This document shows positions 62,191 to 64,000 of a DNA stretch of 64,000 nucleotides, in pieces. Below the pieces are notes generated by a model. The model did not search any database and was not told the DNA's origin. It saw nothing but the letters and a program-made list of their open reading frames with translations. The DNA lies in assembly GCF_001189845.1 (NCBI RefSeq), contig NZ_LFLZ01000029.1, positions 38,567 to 102,566 of the forward strand, written 5' to 3'. Each line of letters opens with the position of its first letter. Position 1 is the stretch's first letter. This DNA comes from Bradyrhizobium tropiciagri (GTDB taxonomy: Bacteria; Pseudomonadota; Alphaproteobacteria; Rhizobiales; Xanthobacteraceae). The position numbers were made by a program, and so were the translations under genes.

Positions 62191-62604
62191 TCAGACCTCG
62201 ACGATCACGTAGTTGTCCTCGATGTGCACCGGGAACGTCTCGGCGACATACGGTCCCTTCTGCAATTCGGCGCCGCTTTCGACCGCGACCGGATAGGAGC
62301 GGATCTTGAACCGCTTGGGGTCGAACCAGGACTGGCCGTTGCGCATGTCGAACTCCCAGCCGTGCCACGGACAGCGCAGCATCTCGCCGACGCGGTCGCG
62401 CTGATAGATGCCGGGCTCCGGCGAGGTCAGGCGCGCGACGCACGCCGCCTTCTCCAGCGGCGCGCCCTCATGCGGGCAGCGATTGAGCAGCGCGAAGAAC
62501 TCGCCATTGACGTGGAACACGACGATGTCGCGGCCCTCGAGGCCGAACACCTTGTTGCCGCCGGCCGGGATTTCACTGGTGCGCGCAACGATGTGACGGG
62601 TCAT
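62191..62604 (-). CDS. Rieske 2Fe-2S ferredoxin-like protein
   Basis: 137 residues. The Rieske cluster motifs are RCPHEGAPLEKA (CxH) and RCPWHGWEFDMRNG (CxxH). It is longer than ferredoxin-type Rieske proteins by an extra loop (LTSPEPGIYQRDRVG) between them. It probably transfers electrons to a mono- or dioxygenase; no terminal oxygenase is encoded nearby. The start MTRHIVARTSEIP at 62604 fits. It lies 138 bp before the GST gene on the same strand. Confidence 0.9.
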   Translation of the reverse strand: MTRHIVARTSEIPAGGNKVFGLEGRDIVVFHVNGEFFALLNRCPHEGAPLEKAACVARLTSPEPGIYQRDRVGEMLRCPWHGWEFDMRNGQSWFDPKRFKIRSYPVAVESGAELQKGPYVAETFPVHIEDNYVIVEV

Positions 62605-62640
62605 CGGAATCCTAGCGTATCGACCGCAACGGCGGTGCGC

Positions 62641-62812
62641 TCCCTCGCCCCGTTCTTACGGGGTCGAGACAAGCGAAGCTTGCTCTTAGAGGGTTGGGGT
62701 GAGGGGCAGTCTCCGCATAAACGGTGATAGCTGCGTTCGCGGAGACTCCCCCTCACCCGGAACGCATCTAGCGATGCGTTCCGACCTCTCCCCGCACGCG
62801 GGGCGAGGTGAA
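62641..62812. repeat. Large inverted repeat R4
   Basis: Left arm TCCCTCGCCCCGTTCTTACG onward to GGGTTGGGGTGAGGGGCAGTC; right arm ACTCCCCCTCACCCGGAACG with GATGCGTTCCGACCTCTCCC and a final GCGGGGCGAGGTGAAGCGGA. An ACGCATC/GATGCGT stem lies inside the right half. It lies between the Rieske start and the amidohydrolase stop. Confidence 0.8.
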
Positions 62813-62853
62813 GCGGAGACCGCCGCTCGATTAGAAGTGAAGTCATCTCGATC

Positions 62854-63966
62854 CTAAAACTTGTAAACCGCGCGGGCGTTGCTGTTGAAGATCTTGCGCC
62901 GCTCGGCGTCGGTCAGCGGCGTCTTGAAGGCGTAGCGGGCGTCGTCATAGTCCCAGTGCGGATAATCCGACGAGAACAGCAGGCGATCGATGCCGACCCA
63001 TTCGATCAGCTGACGCAGGTGCTTCGCATCATCGGGCTCGTCGATCGGCTGGGTCGTGAACCAGAAATGCTCTTTCACATATTCGCTCGGCCTGCGCTTC
63101 AGATGCGGCACCTCGCTGCGGAAGCGCTCGAAATGCTGGTCCATCCGCCACATCGTCGCGGGGATCCAGCCGAAGCCGCCCTCGATGAACACGATCTTCA
63201 GTTTCGGGAAGCGCTCGGGAACGCCTTCCAGCACGAGGCTCGTGAGGTTCGAGGCCACCGTGTGCGCGTTCGACTGATGCTCCTCGCAGTAATAGGACGG
63301 CCAGCCCCCGCCGGTCGGCGCGTGCCCGCCATAGCCGCCGACATGGATGCCGAGCGGCAGGTCGAGCGCCTGCGCGCGCTCATAGATCGGCCAGTAGCGG
63401 CGGCGGCCGAGCGGTTCGTTGGCGCGCGGCGAGACGTTGATCTGGATGTATTCGCCGGTCCTGGCGCAGCGCTCGATCTCGGCGAGGCCGAGGTCGGAGC
63501 CGTCCTGCCCGACCAGGATCGAAGCCTTCAGCCTGGAATCGCGATGCGCCCAGAACGCCAGCTGCCAGTCGTTGATGGCGCGCTGGATCGCGGCGCCGAA
63601 TTCCAGGTTCTGCTGCGAGAAGATGAAGAGGTCGAGCACCTGCAAAATCCCGAACTCGACATCGAAGGGATCGAGGTGCTGCTTGCGCATGAAATCGAGA
63701 TCGGAGCCCGGCACGCCGCCGGTCGGCGGCCAGGCATCGCGCCGCGCGATCAGCGGCGAGGAGCGCGGATACGGCGTGGTGCCGATATAGGGCGTGCGCA
63801 GATGGCTGCCGTATTCCTTCAGGTGCTGTTGCCAGCGCTTCGGCAGGAATTCGTTGAGGTCGCTATGCGCGTGGATGCTCGGATGGATGTCGCAATCGAT
63901 GATCCTGAGCCGCGTCGCCGCGGTCGTCTCCTGGTCGAGCATCGGGCGGTCGATGACGTCACTCAT
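62854..63966 (-). CDS. Amidohydrolase family protein, ACMSD-like
   Basis: 370 residues. The metal-binding start RLRIIDCDIHPSIHAHSDLN (DxH), then LPLGIHVGGYGGHAPTG (His), FPKLKIVFIEGGFGWIP, and FSSDYPHWDYDDARYAFKTP (Asp/His) is the pattern of amidohydrolase-2 family decarboxylases and hydrolases such as ACMSD. It may decarboxylate or hydrolyse a ring acid. A strong AGGAGG lies 5 nt before the ATG. It is the first gene of the run amidohydrolase, Rieske, GST and reductase fusion, which suggests work on an aromatic compound; substrate unknown. Confidence 0.9.
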   Translation of the reverse strand: MSDVIDRPMLDQETTAATRLRIIDCDIHPSIHAHSDLNEFLPKRWQQHLKEYGSHLRTPYIGTTPYPRSSPLIARRDAWPPTGGVPGSDLDFMRKQHLDPFDVEFGILQVLDLFIFSQQNLEFGAAIQRAINDWQLAFWAHRDSRLKASILVGQDGSDLGLAEIERCARTGEYIQINVSPRANEPLGRRRYWPIYERAQALDLPLGIHVGGYGGHAPTGGGWPSYYCEEHQSNAHTVASNLTSLVLEGVPERFPKLKIVFIEGGFGWIPATMWRMDQHFERFRSEVPHLKRRPSEYVKEHFWFTTQPIDEPDDAKHLRQLIEWVGIDRLLFSSDYPHWDYDDARYAFKTPLTDAERRKIFNSNARAVYKF

Positions 63967-64000
63967 GCGATCCTCCTTTGAGTTGAGCCGGTGTGGCCGT

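Noticed and set aside
1..64000. tRNA, rRNA or known small RNA genes
   Set aside because: I found no cloverleaf with a T-arm GTTCRANNC in the gaps examined and no rRNA-like stretch; absence by eye is not proof.

Overview
The window reads as a chromosomal stretch of a high-GC alphaproteobacterium close to Bradyrhizobium. The evidence is the protein character throughout (LysR, IclR and TetR regulators, Bug-type binding proteins, a fused indolepyruvate oxidoreductase, molybdenum storage proteins) and several families of short palindromic repeats in the gaps, of the sort I associate with Bradyrhizobium. I see no rRNA, tRNA, CRISPR array, insertion sequence or phage gene. About 60 protein genes are supported; most other long open frames are antisense shadows.

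Layout. 1-9.5 kb: a LysR gene with a small secreted protein and a membrane protein, an Lrp-type regulator facing a one-chain indolepyruvate ferredoxin oxidoreductase, a DUF3311/sodium-solute symporter pair and a Bug-type binding protein. 9.8-14.6 kb: a LysR gene facing an EmrA/EmrB-type efflux system and an AhpD-like protein; the same LysR-box promoter block precedes both efflux genes. 14.8-20.7 kb: a glutamate/aspartate ABC transporter (gltIJKL) between a D-amino-acid transaminase and an alpha/beta hydrolase pair. 20.8-28.2 kb: IclR regulator, MFS carrier, M20 peptidase, flavin monooxygenase and a benzoylformate decarboxylase-like enzyme. 28.5-38.2 kb: a polytopic membrane protein, GFA-fold protein, old yellow enzyme, ModE-type regulator, two aldehyde dehydrogenases, an SDR and a DUF2478 protein. 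38.4-43.9 kb: a zinc ribbon, then five genes joined by four ATGA overlaps (nitroreductase, GNAT, membrane protein, E1/ThiF-like, GNAT), the best candidate here for an undescribed system. 44.2-47.4 kb: YiaAB and PspA facing a TetR gene across three copies of one palindrome, then a desaturase. 47.4-54.5 kb: cupin, molybdenum storage protein mosB-mosA, and a QseBC-like two-component system facing two COG4705 membrane proteins with a small exported protein between them. 54.9-56.9 kb: a protein made of six 110-residue repeats. 57-64 kb: MDR reductase/TetR pair, a PNPOx-reductase-ferredoxin fusion, GST, Rieske ferredoxin and amidohydrolase.

Two features cut across the window. First, six genes carry an apparent one-base deletion (near 10610, 15199, 26916, 31692, 35853 and 42210), one of them with a second, compensating shift. 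All are of the same kind, so consensus errors must be excluded before the genes are called dead. Second, palindromic repeats of at least six families fill the gaps, and one copy lies in frame inside the indolepyruvate oxidoreductase gene. Molybdenum recurs as a theme: MosA/MosB, a ModE-type DNA-binding protein, CG-ATAT dyads resembling Mo boxes, and an E1-like protein related to MoeB. Whether these are linked functionally is inference.
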